Source of the DNA: Polynucleobacter sp. AP-Titi-500A-B4
GTDB lineage: Bacteria > Pseudomonadota > Gammaproteobacteria > Burkholderiales > Burkholderiaceae
Assembly (NCBI RefSeq): GCF_018688095.1
Contig: NZ_CP061311.1
Span: 248,001 to 312,000, forward strand
Direction: 5' to 3'
DNA: 64,000 nucleotides
The notes under the pieces were generated by a model. It did no database searches and had not been told where the DNA came from. It was given only the letters and a program-made list of their open reading frames with translations. Below are positions 27,021-34,724 of the stretch, piece by piece. The first letter of the stretch is position 1, and each line of letters begins with the position of its first letter. Both the position numbers and the translations under genes were made by a program.

Positions 27021-27686
27021 TTACTTCAATACGGCAAAGATTGACGCGGTAATGTTATCAACACTGCCAGTGCCGTTAACTTTTCGGTAGGCTGGAGCCT
27101 TTACTTTATCGCTGGAGCTTGCTTGCGCAGCCCATGATGAATAGTACTCAACCAGTGGGCGGGTTTGATCGTCATATACCTGGAGACGTTTGCGAACAGT
27201 TTCTTCTTTATCATCATCACGCTGAATGAGTGGGTCGCCTGTGACATCGTCTTTGCCTTCAACCTTTGGCGGGTTAAATTTGATGTGATAAGTGCGGCCT
27301 GAGGCAGGGTGAACGCGACGACCGCTCATGCGATCGATGATGGCATCAAATGGCACATCAATTTCTAAAACGTAGTCGATTGGTACGCCAGCATCTTTCA
27401 TAGCTTGCGCTTGAGGGATGGTTCTTGGGAAGCCATCAAACAAATAACCTTTACTGCAATCGGGCTGAGTCAAGCGATCTTTTACAAGGCCAATGATGAT
27501 GTCGTCGGAAACTAAGCCGCCGGCATCCATAATTTTTTTAGCAGCAACACCCAGTTCAGTCCCGGCTTTCACCGCAGCGCGCAACATATCGCCTGTGGAA
27601 ATTTGTGGAATGGCGAATTTCTCGCAAATAAACTGAGCTTGAGTGCCTTTACCGGCACCAGGTGCACCTAGCAGAATCAACCGCAT
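27021..27686 (-). CDS. adk: Adenylate kinase
   Basis: Adk phosphorylates AMP with ATP and balances the adenine nucleotide pool. The Walker A loop is GAPGAGKGTQ at residues 7-16, followed by ISTGDMLRAAV, DGFPRTIPQA and DRMSGRR. At 221 residues it is the long form, with the LID domain (RVHPASGRTYHIKFNPP) lacking the four zinc Cys, as is usual in Proteobacteria. It ends the exbB-exbD-lpxK-Trm112-kdsB-adk series, but 116 bases separate it from kdsB, so it may have its own promoter. Confidence 0.97.
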   Translation of the reverse strand: MRLILLGAPGAGKGTQAQFICEKFAIPQISTGDMLRAAVKAGTELGVAAKKIMDAGGLVSDDIIIGLVKDRLTQPDCSKGYLFDGFPRTIPQAQAMKDAGVPIDYVLEIDVPFDAIIDRMSGRRVHPASGRTYHIKFNPPKVEGKDDVTGDPLIQRDDDKEETVRKRLQVYDDQTRPLVEYYSSWAAQASSSDKVKAPAYRKVNGTGSVDNITASIFAVLK

Positions 27687-27802
27687 TGTTTTTCCCCTTA
27701 GAAGAGCTGTAATTGTCCCGTATTTTGTTGGGATCCTTAGTATTTAATCCCTAGGATTATCCCCAAGAAGCCCTAATGCGCTCCAGGGCCCCAAAAGGAC
27801 GC

Positions 27803-28564
27803 TTAGGAGGCGCCAAGTAATCGTCTTACGCGTTCTAGGTCTTCTGAGGTATCAACCCCTGTAGGAGGCGCCTCTGTTGCGATGTGTACTGCAATCCGAT
27901 ACCCATTCCATAGAGCACGCAGTTGCTCTAGTGCTTCAGCTTGCTCTGGGGGCGCAGGATCAAGGCGGGTGTAGGCCTGTAAAAAATCAGCGCGATAGGC
28001 GTAAATGCCTAAATGCCGTAAATGTTTAGTTTTATCTAGCATTTCCGCATCGCGAACAAAAGGAATCGGGGCTCTTGAAAAGTAGAGGGCTTCTCCAGCA
28101 CGATTCAAAACTACTTTAACCACATTTGGGTTTTGAATTTCCGCAACATCATGAATCGGCACTGCTACCGTAGAAATAGCGCACTCCACATGATCGGCCA
28201 AAGTTTGGGCAACTTGATTAATGAGCTCGGGTGGGATGAGGGGTTCATCGCCTTGCACATTCACCACTAATGCATTGTTAGGAAGTTTGAGTAATTGTGC
28301 TACTTCAGCAAGGCGATCAGTACCGGTTGGATGATTTTCGCTAGTCAATAAACATTCGATGCGATGTTCATCACAAGCCGCTTGAATTTCTGTCGAGTCT
28401 GTCGCCACTACAACGCTGTGCGCTAAAGATTTTTTGGCCTGCTCTGCAACCCGCACCACCATAGGTTTACCACCAATATCCGCAAGTGGCTTGCGCGGTA
28501 AACGCGTTGATCCCAATCTTGCTGGTATGACAACCAAAAAGTCTGGGGCTTTAGAGGCACTCAT
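27803..28564 (-). CDS. kdsB: CMP-Kdo synthetase (3-deoxy-manno-octulosonate cytidylyltransferase)
   Basis: KdsB activates Kdo as CMP-Kdo for lipid A-core assembly. The 253-residue protein has the CTP-binding PARLGSTRLPRKPL at residues ~14-27, the VQGDEPLIPPELI acidic motif, and RAPIPFVRD plus HLGIYAYRADFL downstream. It is 10 bases after the Trm112-like gene and shares a run with lpxK, grouping lipid A steps. It is distinct from the SpsF-like cytidylyltransferase at 47730-48512. Confidence 0.96.
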   Translation of the reverse strand: MSASKAPDFLVVIPARLGSTRLPRKPLADIGGKPMVVRVAEQAKKSLAHSVVVATDSTEIQAACDEHRIECLLTSENHPTGTDRLAEVAQLLKLPNNALVVNVQGDEPLIPPELINQVAQTLADHVECAISTVAVPIHDVAEIQNPNVVKVVLNRAGEALYFSRAPIPFVRDAEMLDKTKHLRHLGIYAYRADFLQAYTRLDPAPPEQAEALEQLRALWNGYRIAVHIATEAPPTGVDTSEDLERVRRLLGAS

Positions 28565-28574
28565 TCTGAATTAG

Positions 28575-28754
28575 TTAGAGAACTTCATCAGCGCTTAGGC
28601 TGCGTGCTTCCTCAACCAGCATCACTGGCACATCATCACGAATTGGATAAGCTAAATGATCTGCTTTGCAAATCAGCTCATGCTTATCTGCATCTAAATG
28701 CAATTGGCTTTTGCACAAAGGGCAAACCAAGATATCGAGTAGTCGTCTGTCCAT
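28575..28754 (-). CDS. Trm112-family small zinc-ribbon-like protein (YcaR)
   Basis: A 59-residue protein of the Trm112/YcaR family starting MDRRLLDILVCPLCKSQL. The first Cys pair (CPLC) is present, but only one further Cys (in LICKAD) follows, so the zinc site is incomplete, as in many bacterial members. LAYPIRDDVPVMLVEEAR is the family C-terminal signature. The ATG at 28754 fits the family N-terminus; a start at 28769 would add five residues. It sits between lpxK and kdsB. Its biochemical role is not established. Confidence 0.9.
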   Translation of the reverse strand: MDRRLLDILVCPLCKSQLHLDADKHELICKADHLAYPIRDDVPVMLVEEARSLSADEVL

Positions 28755-28843
28755 AATGATTTCAATCAAGTGTATGAGAAAAGAGTGTAGCGCTTAATGC
28801 ATAAAGAGGTATCTGAATGGGCATCTAAGCAGGCTTACAAAGG

Positions 28844-29929
28844 CTATAGGGTATACCTACGAGGATCGGGTCTTTGCAAAATCGATTGCACCCATTCCAT
28901 CAGATTCTCGGGAAGTCGTAATGACATCGGCACAACCCAAATGCGTTCATCAGAGATGTCGGTACATTTAACGGCATCTTTCTCGGTAATGAGAATGCAT
29001 TGCGCTTTGATAGAGGTAAAAAATTCTGGGGTGTAAGCAGCGTGGTCCGGAAGGGGAATCTGTTTTCCGATAACACCCTGTTTTGCTAAATCATCAAAAA
29101 AGCGTTGTGGGTTACCAAGGCCCGCAATTGCTGTAATACTTTTTGGTAAGAACTGTTCAGCAATCTGTTCAAAAGATTGGGTGTTTGAGGTATTAATGAG
29201 TTGGTAGGGCTTACCAAGATTGCTAGCGAGATTGAAAAAACGGCGACCCAAAAAGTATTCGTCTTGGATGCCACTCTTTTGTTTTTTGGGTGTGCCAGTA
29301 AAGAGCGTAGCATCACGCTCGCGCGTTGCAGGTTCACGTAGCGGTCCTGCGGGAAGCAAGAAGCAATTACCTTCTCCACGATCATCACGCACCACAAATT
29401 CAATATCGTGACCACCTTCACGAGCTGGCCAGCGAACCAATCCTTGGTGTTGAAGACCATCATCGCTAATGATGACATTTACTTCGGGAGAGTTTTTAAG
29501 TAGAGCCTTAATGCTTTGCTGACGCTTAGGAAAAACCCAAATTGGAAATACATCCCCAGTACGTTTGGCAAGTAAGACAGGTTCATCGCCAACCACCGAG
29601 GGATCAGAATCGCTTTTTACTTCTAGCGGCGCAGTTTGGCTTGATGCTCCGTAGCCTCTGCTAATAATCCCAGGCTTCCATCCAAGTTGTGATAATTGCT
29701 GAGCAAGCGCAATCACTATTGGCGTTTTGCCCGTACCACCCACCCGTATATTGCCAACGATGATGATCGGCACAGGGGCTGGCTTTGCTTTGGAAAGATC
29801 TAAATCCTGAATCAGTTTTCGAATGCGCAATATAAGTCCATATAGCAAAGAGAGTGGCCACAGCAAAAGACTCGTGGGGCCACGTCTCTCCCAAAACTTC
29901 GGGGCTTTACGGAAGATAGAAAGTGCCAT
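28844..29929 (-). CDS. lpxK: Tetraacyldisaccharide 4'-kinase
   Basis: LpxK phosphorylates the 4' position of the lipid A disaccharide at the inner membrane. The 361-residue protein has an N-terminal hydrophobic segment (LLLWPLSLLYGLI), the P-loop VGNIRVGGTGKTPIVIAL near residues 58-75, SRGYGA, GDEPVLLAKRTG, the DDGLQHQGL active-site motif and AGLGNPQRFFDDL. It starts 11 bases after exbD and belongs to a typical betaproteobacterial series leading to kdsB and adk. Confidence 0.95.
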   Translation of the reverse strand: MALSIFRKAPKFWERRGPTSLLLWPLSLLYGLILRIRKLIQDLDLSKAKPAPVPIIIVGNIRVGGTGKTPIVIALAQQLSQLGWKPGIISRGYGASSQTAPLEVKSDSDPSVVGDEPVLLAKRTGDVFPIWVFPKRQQSIKALLKNSPEVNVIISDDGLQHQGLVRWPAREGGHDIEFVVRDDRGEGNCFLLPAGPLREPATRERDATLFTGTPKKQKSGIQDEYFLGRRFFNLASNLGKPYQLINTSNTQSFEQIAEQFLPKSITAIAGLGNPQRFFDDLAKQGVIGKQIPLPDHAAYTPEFFTSIKAQCILITEKDAVKCTDISDERIWVVPMSLRLPENLMEWVQSILQRPDPRRYTL

Positions 29930-29940
29930 GACTTTTATGG

Positions 29941-30387
29941 TTACTTTTTAGTCTGACTGCTAAAAACTATATTACTGAGGTTCGCATCACGTGCAGCCTC
30001 TAGGGCTGTCATGACGGATTGATGAGGTGCTTTAGCATCTGCATCAATGTTGACTTGCAGATTGCTTTCTTTGCTGCCTAATTGTGTCAAGGCATTGCTA
30101 AGTTGAGATGAATCAGTCACCTTCCCGTTAATGGCAAAGCGACCATCACGACTCACTGCAATGTGAACTTGCTTGCTCTCAGCCTGAGATTCAACTCCAC
30201 TTGCGGTGGGTAGAGTAATCGCTAATTCTTGATAGCGAGTGAAAGTAGTTGAGATCATTAAAAAGATCAGCACTACTAATAAGACATCTATGAATGGAAT
30301 GAGATTAATTTCTGGCTCAGCAGAAACGGATACTATTCCTAGGGAAAATTGCTTTCCTGATTTTGAATGGGTGTCTAACCAACTCAT
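29941..30387 (-). CDS. exbD: Biopolymer transport protein ExbD
   Basis: A 148-residue ExbD/TolR-type protein with one membrane helix containing the proton-path Asp (NLIPFIDVLLVVLIFLMIS) and a C-terminal periplasmic domain (SNLQVNIDADAKAPHQSVMTALEA). It overlaps exbB by one base. Pairing with exbB rather than tolA suggests it energises TonB-dependent uptake, or a related transporter, though no tonB gene is in view. The N-terminal tail before the helix is ~25 residues. Confidence 0.9.
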   Translation of the reverse strand: MSWLDTHSKSGKQFSLGIVSVSAEPEINLIPFIDVLLVVLIFLMISTTFTRYQELAITLPTASGVESQAESKQVHIAVSRDGRFAINGKVTDSSQLSNALTQLGSKESNLQVNIDADAKAPHQSVMTALEAARDANLSNIVFSSQTKK

Positions 30388-31019
30388 TACGCAGATTCTG
30401 TTGGGTAGAGTTTTTTAAATAGTTGGCGCGTAAATTCTTCGCACTCACGTTGGCGTTGATTTGCAATTGCACGTAGGGCGCGCCAAGCCGCTAATGCAGG
30501 AATGGCAATCAGCAAACCAAAAGCGGTGTTGTAGAGCGCTACAGAAATTCCGTGTGCCAGTTGTTGAGGGCTTCCAGCACCATTGATTGCGCCTTGACTG
30601 CCGAAGATCTCAATCATGCCCACGACGGTACCAAATAATCCCAATAATGGGGCTATGGTGGCAATTGTTGCTAATGCGCCTAGGTAGCGATCAAACTTGT
30701 GCCAAGTGGCCTGAGCCAGCGCTTGAAGCTCTTCAAGCGCTGATGCAGCGCTCGCGCCAGCAAGCTTCTCTGTCAGAGTGCAAGCAAGTAAAGGGCTGGC
30801 GGGAGAGAGTTGGGCTAATTCTGAAAGTTGCTCATTGGCCAAGGTTTTTTGGCCAAGTAATTGATTGGTAAGAGTAAAGGCTGCTTCCAGGCTACCCTTA
30901 GGAAAAATGTGATCACGCCGTAGATACCAGCTACGCTCGATAACGATGGCAAGGCCAATAATGGAGATGATCAAAAGAGGCCAAATGGGCCAGCCGGCGG
31001 ATAGTAAGATGGAGTACAT
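30387..31019 (-). CDS. exbB: Biopolymer transport protein ExbB (MotA/TolQ/ExbB family)
   Basis: A 210-residue MotA/TolQ/ExbB proton-channel subunit. It has an N-terminal helix (residues ~10-30, GWPIWPLLIISIIGLAIVIE), then two helices at ~105-130 (ATIATIAPLLGLFGTVVGMI) and ~150-175 (ISVALYNTAFGLLIAIPALAAW). The conserved Thr and Gly of the pore are visible. It is first in the exbB-exbD-lpxK series; the 314-base gap upstream separates it from the divergent xseA and probably holds its promoter. Confidence 0.92.
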   Translation of the reverse strand: MYSILLSAGWPIWPLLIISIIGLAIVIERSWYLRRDHIFPKGSLEAAFTLTNQLLGQKTLANEQLSELAQLSPASPLLACTLTEKLAGASAASALEELQALAQATWHKFDRYLGALATIATIAPLLGLFGTVVGMIEIFGSQGAINGAGSPQQLAHGISVALYNTAFGLLIAIPALAAWRALRAIANQRQRECEEFTRQLFKKLYPTESA

Positions 31020-31333
31020 AAGCTCAGTACTTTAGCTGAATTAAAAAGCCTCTTTCAGAAAGCTAGCCTGTGGATAACTCTGTGCAAAACTTTTTTGAGA
31101 AGATGCTCTAAGTCCTTGATTGATCGTCGGCGTGGTGAAATATGCCCAAAAGCGCCATTCGATGAAGGGATAAATTCAGTATATAAATCATGGACTTGCA
31201 ATTTAACTGTAGTATTTATGAGACGTTTAGGGTCAGTAATCACTTACTTATAGGCATTAAACCAAGGGCCAATGGGCTTCTGTGGATATTTATTACCGTC
31301 TAAGCAAGATAGCTTGGAGAGCAAAGAGAAAAA
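31020..31333. other. Intergenic region with two DnaA-box-like sites
   Basis: This 314-base divergent gap between exbB and xseA has no convincing coding frame; a 62-codon minus frame lacks a good ribosome site and family features. It holds TGTGGATAA at 31069-31077, a perfect 9-base match to the DnaA box (reverse strand), and TGTGGATAT at 31281-31289, one base off. The rest is AT-rich with a loose ATAAAT...ATTTAT repeat. Promoters for both flanking genes must lie here, but no clean -35/-10 pair was found. Confidence 0.5.
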
Positions 31334-32548
31334 ATGTCGGAAATATCAAGGGAAATTCTGTCAGTTGGCGATCTAAACCGCGCCATTGCTGCCTCTTTGG
31401 AGGATCGTTTTGATACTGTTTGGGTTAGCGGGGAGATTTCCAACTTCAAGGCTTATGACAGCGGGCACTGGTACTTCTCATTAAAGGATGAAGAAGGTCA
31501 GATTCGCTGCGTGATGTTCCGTGGCCGGAATGGTCAAGTCGGCTTTATGCCTCAGTCAGGAGATTTGGTAGAGGTTAGTGCGAGCTTAGGGATGTATGTC
31601 CCCAGAGGTGACGTCCAGCTCACGATCCAAACTTTGCGACGCGCTGGCATGGGTGGTTTATACGAAGCTTTTTTAAAGCTCAAAGCCAAACTCGCAAAAG
31701 AAGGTTTGTTTGATGAGGATCGTAAGCGTGATATCCCAACGCATCCTAGATCCATTGGCATTATTACTTCACCACAAGCTGCTGCATTGAAAGATGTGCT
31801 GAGTACATTAGCAAGACGTGCACCACATATTCCGATTGTAATTTACCCAACACTGGTGCAAGGACCCGATGCACCAGCGGGAATTATTACTGCACTTAAG
31901 GCTGCAGAAAAAGAACATGCAGTTGATGTGATCTTGCTGGTTCGTGGCGGTGGCAGTATTGAAGACCTCTGGGCTTTTAACGACGAGCAATTAGCATATG
32001 CGATTGCAAACTCTCCGATTCCCGTTGTAAGTGGTGTTGGGCATGAAACAGATTTCACAATCGCAGACTTTGTTGCTGACTTGCGTGCGCCAACACCGAC
32101 GGGCGCAGCAGAGCTGGCGGCACCACGCAGAGACCAGATGCTGCAGGAGCTTGACGCCATCATGCAGGCACTGCTTCAACGGATTAACCAACGTGTTGAG
32201 CGCGAGGCGCAAACCTTGGACCAATTAGCCTTGAGATTAAGTCATGCATTACCTAACCCCGATCGTATGCGCGAACAAATTACCAACTGGCAGCAGCGCC
32301 TCAATCAAGCCTGGGCTGTGCGCATGGATAACTGGAAGCGAAATCAAGTGCACTATCAATCTCAGCTAGAGATGCTTAATCCCCAGAGAACTTTGGAGCG
32401 CGGTTATTCAGTGATTTTAAGTAGAGAAGACAATCAGTTACGCGCAGTAAGGGGGCCAGGAGAACTGTCTACTGAAACAGTATTTCAAATTCAGATGGCA
32501 GATGGTGAGGCAGAAGTTAGATTGGCCGATATCAAAATAAGCCCGTAG
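31334..32548 (+). CDS. xseA: Exonuclease VII large subunit
   Basis: XseA is the catalytic subunit of ExoVII, which degrades single-stranded DNA in both directions. The N-terminal OB fold (residues ~10-110) has VWVSGEISNFKAYDSGHWYF and CVMFRGRN. The nuclease domain has IGIITSPQAAALKDVL, RGGGSIEDLWAFNDE, VSGVGHETDFTIADFVAD and RAPTPTGAAELAAP. A helical region follows (~270-340), then the C-terminal LERGYSVIL strand. At 404 residues it is shorter than the 456 of E. coli, in the helical part. The small subunit xseB is not adjacent. Confidence 0.95.
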   Translation: MSEISREILSVGDLNRAIAASLEDRFDTVWVSGEISNFKAYDSGHWYFSLKDEEGQIRCVMFRGRNGQVGFMPQSGDLVEVSASLGMYVPRGDVQLTIQTLRRAGMGGLYEAFLKLKAKLAKEGLFDEDRKRDIPTHPRSIGIITSPQAAALKDVLSTLARRAPHIPIVIYPTLVQGPDAPAGIITALKAAEKEHAVDVILLVRGGGSIEDLWAFNDEQLAYAIANSPIPVVSGVGHETDFTIADFVADLRAPTPTGAAELAAPRRDQMLQELDAIMQALLQRINQRVEREAQTLDQLALRLSHALPNPDRMREQITNWQQRLNQAWAVRMDNWKRNQVHYQSQLEMLNPQRTLERGYSVILSREDNQLRAVRGPGELSTETVFQIQMADGEAEVRLADIKISP

Positions 32549-32565
32549 TTGCAAATGGACATTAT

Positions 32566-32607
32566 TTGACAAAACGTACGTTTTTACGTACCATATGTCA
32601 AAAGGAG
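32566..32607 (+). promoter_or_regulatory. Promoter and operator of the yefM/yoeB-type pair
   Basis: A consensus -35 TTGACA at 32566-32571 and TACCAT at 32589-32594 are separated by 17 bases. The interval contains a palindromic ACGTACGT core plus a second ACGTAC, and the outer TTGACA is mirrored by TGTCAA at 32596-32601. This is a good candidate for autorepression by the antitoxin. An AAAGGAG ribosome site ends at 32607, seven bases before the ATG. Confidence 0.75.
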
Positions 32608-32614
32608 TTTAATA

Positions 32615-32857
32615 ATGACGACATTAACTGCAAGCGAAGCTAGGGCGGGTCTTTACCGTTTAATTGATCAGACGGCCGAGTCACATAAGCCCGTGGTCAT
32701 TTCGGGGAAGCGTGCCAATGCTGTCTTAATCTCTGAAGAAGATTGGAGTGCTATTCAAGAGACTCTATATCTTATGTCAATACCAGGAATGCGCGAATCA
32801 ATTAAAGATGCAATGGCTGAGCCATTAGCTAAAAGTAAAAAGGTATTGAAGTGGTAG
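32615..32857 (+). CDS. yefM: YefM-type antitoxin (Phd/YefM family)
   Basis: An 80-residue Phd/YefM-family antitoxin that would bind its own operator and neutralise the toxin next to it. The N-terminal TASEARAGLYRLIDQTAESHKPVVISGKRANAVLISEEDW is split across strands and helices typical of the YefM dimer, and the basic C-terminal tail (LAKSKKVLKW) is the expected toxin-binding region. It has a strong AAAGGAG site. The 3' end overlaps the toxin start by 7 bases, giving coupled translation. Confidence 0.92.
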   Translation: MTTLTASEARAGLYRLIDQTAESHKPVVISGKRANAVLISEEDWSAIQETLYLMSIPGMRESIKDAMAEPLAKSKKVLKW

Positions 32858-33117
32858 TTTGGAATTTAGCTTATTCCAAATACTCCCTAAAGGATGCAAA
32901 AAAAATATCAGCCGCTGGATTGAGAGATAAAACTCAAGCTTTGCTTGATATTCTTCAGGCTGATCCTTTTCAAAATCCGCCGCCGTATGAGAAATTAGTG
33001 GGTGATTTCAAGGGAGCATATTCGCGGAGAATTAATATTCAACATCGGCTTGTATATGAGGTATTTCGTAAAGAGAAAACGGTTCGCATTCTGAGAATGT
33101 GGACGCATTACGAATAG
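32851..33117 (+). CDS. yoeB: YoeB-type mRNA interferase toxin
   Basis: An 88-residue toxin of the YoeB/Txe family, which binds the ribosome and cleaves mRNA at the A-site. Start is GTG, overlapping the antitoxin by 7 bases. Visible are LQADPFQNPPPYEKLVGDFKG (split) and the core RRINIQHRLVYEV with catalytic-region Arg and His, ending with MWTHYE, matching the usual His-Tyr terminus. All conserved residues I can identify are present, so the toxin looks active. It lies between xseA and the convergent murB. Confidence 0.93.
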   Translation: MVVWNLAYSKYSLKDAKKISAAGLRDKTQALLDILQADPFQNPPPYEKLVGDFKGAYSRRINIQHRLVYEVFRKEKTVRILRMWTHYE

Positions 33118-33121
33118 AGCT

Positions 33122-34159
33122 TCAGAGAATATTGGGTTCAATCTCCAAGCTCACACCAAATTCTTTTTTGACTTTATCTTGGATGCATTTGGCTAGACCT
33201 AAAATATCTTGGGCTGTACCGTTGCCATGATTTACTAAGACAAGCGCTTGATTGCCGTAAACGCCAACATTGCCCATGCGCTGACCCTTAAAGCCGCATT
33301 GATCAATTAACCAGCCAGCAGCAAGCTTGCGCTTACCTACAGCATCTGGGTATGAAACCAACTCTGGGTATTTATGAAGTAGGGTCTCGTATTGTTCATT
33401 TGGAACAATTGGGTTTTGAAAGAAGCTACCTGCATTACCAATTACCTTGGGGTCAGGCAACTTATGTGTGCGAATCTTACAAACCGCCAAAAAGATATCT
33501 TCTGGGCTTGGGGACGAGTTTTTTGAAAACTGTTTAGCTAAATCCGCGTAATGAATACACGCTTGCCATTGTTTAGGGATTTTAAAAACGACCTTTGTCA
33601 CAATATAGCGATGGGGATTTTTCTTGAAGTAGCTATCGCGATATGCAAACTGGCAAGCATCTTTTGTAAGAGTGACAAAGGCATGGCTTTTAGAATCAAA
33701 AGCTTCAACAGAATCAATGTACTCGCCTATCTCAACACCATAAGCACCAATGTTCTGAATGGGTGCAGCGCCAACTGTGCCCGGTATAAGGGCTAGGTTT
33801 TCTAGACCTGGAAAATCGTTCTCCAAGGTCCAGGCAACGAATTCATGCCAGTTCACTCCGCCGCCAACCGCTATTACAGTTGAGCTGGCATCAGCAGCAA
33901 TTATCTGCTGACCAGTGATATTCATGAGTAAGGTTGCGCCAGGTAGAACCTTGGGCAGGATGACATTACTACCCCCACCGAGCACCCGCCAAGTCAATTG
34001 CTTCTCGGCAATTTCTTTCATTACCCCTGGAATTTGATCTGCAGCAGTAATTTCGTAGGCCAGTTCTGCACTGGTATCAAACCCAAAGGTATTACGATCC
34101 CGAAGATCGAGGTTTGGGCTCGATTTTGAGTGTGAGGATGCATTCTGGCCAGAGTTCAT
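33122..34159 (-). CDS. murB: UDP-N-acetylenolpyruvoylglucosamine reductase
   Basis: MurB reduces UDP-GlcNAc-enolpyruvate to UDP-MurNAc in peptidoglycan synthesis, using FAD and NADPH. The FAD-binding domain has WRVLGGGSNVILP and ALIPGTVGAAPIQNIGAYG. FAYRDSYFK and the AGSFFQNPIV motif with the catalytic Ser follow, and the C-terminal CGFKGQRMGNVGVYGNQALVLVNHG matches type I MurB. The 345 residues fit the type I length of ~340. It converges on the toxin-antitoxin pair with only a 4-base gap. Confidence 0.95.
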   Translation of the reverse strand: MNSGQNASSHSKSSPNLDLRDRNTFGFDTSAELAYEITAADQIPGVMKEIAEKQLTWRVLGGGSNVILPKVLPGATLLMNITGQQIIAADASSTVIAVGGGVNWHEFVAWTLENDFPGLENLALIPGTVGAAPIQNIGAYGVEIGEYIDSVEAFDSKSHAFVTLTKDACQFAYRDSYFKKNPHRYIVTKVVFKIPKQWQACIHYADLAKQFSKNSSPSPEDIFLAVCKIRTHKLPDPKVIGNAGSFFQNPIVPNEQYETLLHKYPELVSYPDAVGKRKLAAGWLIDQCGFKGQRMGNVGVYGNQALVLVNHGNGTAQDILGLAKCIQDKVKKEFGVSLEIEPNIL

Positions 34160-34238
34160 GCCACAATCTTATTCGAATGTTTGCCAAGTGCGCAGATAAT
34201 TAAAGATATTACGTAATTGAATAAATAGGGAGTAAAAA

Positions 34239-34724
34239 ATGCCTTCATTTGACGTGGTTTGCGAACCGGACATGGTTGAGCTTAAAAATGCGATTGAGCA
34301 ATCCAATAAAGAGATTAGCAATCGCTTTGACTTTAAGGGTTCTGATAGTCGCGTAGAGCAAAAAGATGAAACTCTCATCTTATTTGGTGATGATGACTTT
34401 AAATTGGGTCAAGTACGGGATGTGCTCTTTGGCAAGATGGCTAAGCGCAACGTAGATGTACGTTATCTGAAAGATGATAAAAAAGAGACTATTGGTAGCG
34501 ATAAGCGCAAGCAAACCATGAAGATTCAAAAAGGCATCACTTCAGAGCTTGCTAAAAAAGTAGTCCGTATTATTAAAGATAGCAAAATCAAAGTGCAAGC
34601 GAGTATTCAGGGTGATGCGGTTCGTGTTACTGGTGCAAAGCGAGATGATCTGCAAGCAACAATGGCCCTGCTTAAAAAAGACGTGACCGAAGCGCCATTG
34701 GGCTTTAATAATTTCCGTGACTAA
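34239..34724 (+). CDS. yajQ: YajQ-family nucleotide-binding protein
   Basis: A 161-residue YajQ-family protein starting MPSFDVVCEPDMVELKNAI. The two RNA-binding-like folds are visible: the first with NRFDFKGSD, the second from ~residue 95 with IQKGITSELAKKVVRIIKDSKIKVQ (split), ending FNNFRD as expected. Family members bind nucleotides and, in Xanthomonas, cyclic di-GMP; whether this one does is unknown. It is divergent from murB and its 3' end overlaps xerD by 8 bases. Confidence 0.93.
   Translation: MPSFDVVCEPDMVELKNAIEQSNKEISNRFDFKGSDSRVEQKDETLILFGDDDFKLGQVRDVLFGKMAKRNVDVRYLKDDKKETIGSDKRKQTMKIQKGITSELAKKVVRIIKDSKIKVQASIQGDAVRVTGAKRDDLQATMALLKKDVTEAPLGFNNFRD

Noticed and set aside
27687..27802. 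Regulatory element from the TAATCC/GGATTA repeat before adk
   Set aside because: The 6-bp arms are short and there is no T-run or known operator match.
29941..31019. Second TolQR pair
   Set aside because: No tolA, tolB or pal follow; the neighbours lpxK, kdsB and adk are the usual companions of exbBD in this group.
31055..31243. 62-codon minus-strand open frame in the exbB-xseA gap
   Set aside because: No ribosome site, no family features, and the sequence is more regulatory in look.
31069..31289. Chromosome origin in the exbB-xseA gap
   Set aside because: Only two DnaA-like boxes, and no dnaA, dnaN, gidA or parAB genes nearby.
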